Below the pieces are notes generated by a model. That model was not told the DNA's origin, made no database searches, and saw only the letters and a list, made by a program, of their open reading frames with translations. The position numbers and the translations under genes are program-made. A stretch of DNA of 6,965 nt from an uncultured Clostridia bacterium (GTDB taxonomy: Bacteria; Bacillota; Clostridia; Christensenellales; Aristaeellaceae): NCBI GenBank assembly GCA_934615235.1, contig CAKTTL010000127.1:1-6965 (forward strand). Reading direction: 5' to 3'. Below, one piece after another: positions 5,720 through 6,965 of the stretch. Position 1 is the first letter of the stretch. Each line of letters opens with the position of its first letter.

Positions 5720-6886
5720 ATGTACACGATTCAGACGCTGAACAGAATTTCGGACTGCATCCGAGATGTTCTCCCGGAAGAGCGGTATCGCATTGACGAG
5801 GCGGCGCAGGCGCCGGACGCGGTGCTCGTGCGCAGCGCCGACATGCACGGCATGGAAGCGCCGCAGAGCCTGCTCGCTGTGGCGCGCGCGGGCGCGGGAT
5901 ATAACAATATTCCCGTCGACGAATACACGAAGCGCGGCGTATGCGTGTTCAATACGCCCGGCGCGAACGCGAACGCCGTGGCGGAGCTTGTGCTGCTGGG
6001 CCTGCTTCTGAGCGGGCGCAGGGTGGTTGACGGCATCGAATGGGCGCGCGCGCTCAAAGGGCGGGAAGGCGTGCCCGGTCTGGTTGAAAAGGGAAAGGGG
6101 CAGTTTGCCGGCCCTGAGCTGCGGGGGAAAACGCTGGGCGTGATCGGCCTGGGCGCGATCGGCATCCTGGTGGCGAACGCTGCGGCGCAGGGGCTCGGCA
6201 TGACGGTGCTGGGAGAGGATCCGTTCATCTCCGTGCAGCATGCGTGGAGCCTTTCGCGCGCCGTGCAGCGCGTGGACAGCGTGGAGGAAATCCTCGCGCA
6301 GAGCGATTTTGTAACCGTGCATGTGCCGCTGAGCGAGAAAACGTGCGGGATGATCGATTCCGCCGCGCTTGCGCGGATGAAGCCGGGCGCGCGGCTGCTC
6401 AATTTCAGCCGGGCCGAGCTGGTGGACGGCGAAGCGGTGCGCGCGGCGCTGCAGGCCGGGAAGCTCGCCGCGTATATCACCGATTTCCCGACGGACGACA
6501 TGCTCGGCGCGCCGGGCGTCGTGTGCATTCCGCATCTGGGCGCGTCCACGCCGGAGAGCGAGGAAAACTGCGCCCGCATGGCGGCGGAGGAGCTTCGGGC
6601 GTATCTGGAAACGGGCAGTATCCATAACAGCGTGAACCTGCCCGAGATGCAGCTGGGACGCCCGGAAGGCGCGCGCCTGCAGGTGATTCATGCCAACGCG
6701 CCGGGCATGGTCAGCCGCATTTCGGCGATCATTTCAGGCGAGGGGATTAACATCGAAAACATGACGAACAAGGGCCGCGGCGACTGGGCCGTGACCGTGC
6801 TGGAAACGGATCAGCCGCTGCCCGGGAGCGCCATGGAGGCGCTTCGGGCGCTGCCGCAGGCGGTTCGCGTCCGGGCGGTGTTGTAG
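5720..6886 (+). CDS. serA: D-3-phosphoglycerate dehydrogenase with ACT domain
   Basis: SerA oxidises 3-phosphoglycerate to 3-phosphohydroxypyruvate with NAD+, the first committed step of serine synthesis, feeding SerC. The 388-residue protein has a split substrate domain (1-100 and about 275-310), a Rossmann domain with GLGAIG at 143-148, catalytic Arg231 in NFSRAELVD, catalytic His272 in PHLGAST, and a C-terminal ACT domain from about 319, including HANAPGMVSRIS and a GINIENM segment, which in other SerA proteins binds serine for feedback inhibition. It is the shorter type without the extra ASB domain. The usual D-x-F-x-x-E catalytic region reads ITDFPTDDM (253-261), as I recall for many Clostridia. 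The ribosome site AAGGAGGG overlaps the serC stop codon, indicating tight translational linkage. The identity is secure; feedback control by serine is inferred from the domain. Confidence 0.95.
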   Translation: MYTIQTLNRISDCIRDVLPEERYRIDEAAQAPDAVLVRSADMHGMEAPQSLLAVARAGAGYNNIPVDEYTKRGVCVFNTPGANANAVAELVLLGLLLSGRRVVDGIEWARALKGREGVPGLVEKGKGQFAGPELRGKTLGVIGLGAIGILVANAAAQGLGMTVLGEDPFISVQHAWSLSRAVQRVDSVEEILAQSDFVTVHVPLSEKTCGMIDSAALARMKPGARLLNFSRAELVDGEAVRAALQAGKLAAYITDFPTDDMLGAPGVVCIPHLGASTPESEENCARMAAEELRAYLETGSIHNSVNLPEMQLGRPEGARLQVIHANAPGMVSRISAIISGEGINIENMTNKGRGDWAVTVLETDQPLPGSAMEALRALPQAVRVRAVL

Positions 6887-6965
6887 GGGTATCTGAAAAA
6901 TTCCCTGAGACTCCATCACGGCATCTTTTCCGCCATTTCAGCGTCGGAAAGTCTCGATTTACCTC
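6887..6965. other. Lower-GC flank after serA, no confident gene
   Basis: These 79 bases are about 48% GC, clearly below the serA coding region. No terminator is seen after serA, so transcription may continue past the window. GAGACT (6907-6912) and AGTCTC (6950-6955) form a spaced 6-bp inverted repeat. On the minus strand a frame ends in TGA at 6918-6916 after the residues SRLSDAEMAEKMP, so a convergent gene's 3' end is possible but cannot be shown from 16 codons. Confidence 0.35.

Noticed and set aside
3710..6691. Minus-strand open frame of 993 codons across the GMPS-like gene, serC and serA
   Set aside because: It crosses three plus-strand genes and an AT-rich terminator/promoter region. 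The product is His/Arg/Ala-rich without motifs, and stop-free antisense frames are common at this GC content.
6916..6965. 3' end of a convergent minus-strand gene
   Set aside because: Only 16 codons are visible before the window edge, with no terminator and no recognisable family, so it is not called as a CDS.

Overview
The window looks like chromosomal DNA of a high-GC member of the Clostridia, probably gut-type. The reasons are GC-rich coding with strong GC bias at third positions, strong AAGGAGG-type ribosome sites, near-consensus sigma-A promoters, short-stem U-tract terminators, and Clostridia-like SerC and SerA sequences. No database was searched, so the placement is an inference. There are five protein genes and no RNA gene, CRISPR array, transposase or phage gene.

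Layout: (1) 1-194 is non-coding and hairpin-rich. It holds the 3' end and terminator of the leftward gene. (2) 195-1343, minus strand: lgt, prolipoprotein diacylglyceryl transferase, with an unusual C-terminal multi-helix membrane extension. (3) 1344-1480: a divergent promoter region with two back-to-back sigma-A-type promoters, one of them a perfect TTGACA-17-TATAAT. (4) 1481-3025 and 3059-4462, plus strand: a two-gene unit. The first gene is a shortened relative of the GH127/DUF1680 beta-L-arabinofuranosidases that has lost the active-site cysteines. The second is a GMP-synthase-like protein that keeps the ATP-pyrophosphatase loop but has lost the glutaminase triad and much of the XMP-binding tail. 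The unit ends in a clear terminator at 4508-4528. (5) 4634-5707 and 5720-6886: serC-serA, the first two steps of serine synthesis, with their own promoter. (6) 6887-6965: 79 bases of lower GC with no confident gene.

Functionally, lgt and serC-serA are ordinary housekeeping genes: lipoprotein maturation at the membrane, and conversion of 3-phosphoglycerate to phosphoserine. The noteworthy part is the operon between them. Two proteins of unrelated enzyme families are co-transcribed, both with intact reading frames, both shorter than their families and both missing catalytic residues. Intact frames of this length argue for selection on a new, probably non-canonical role rather than simple decay. 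That role cannot be read from the sequence.
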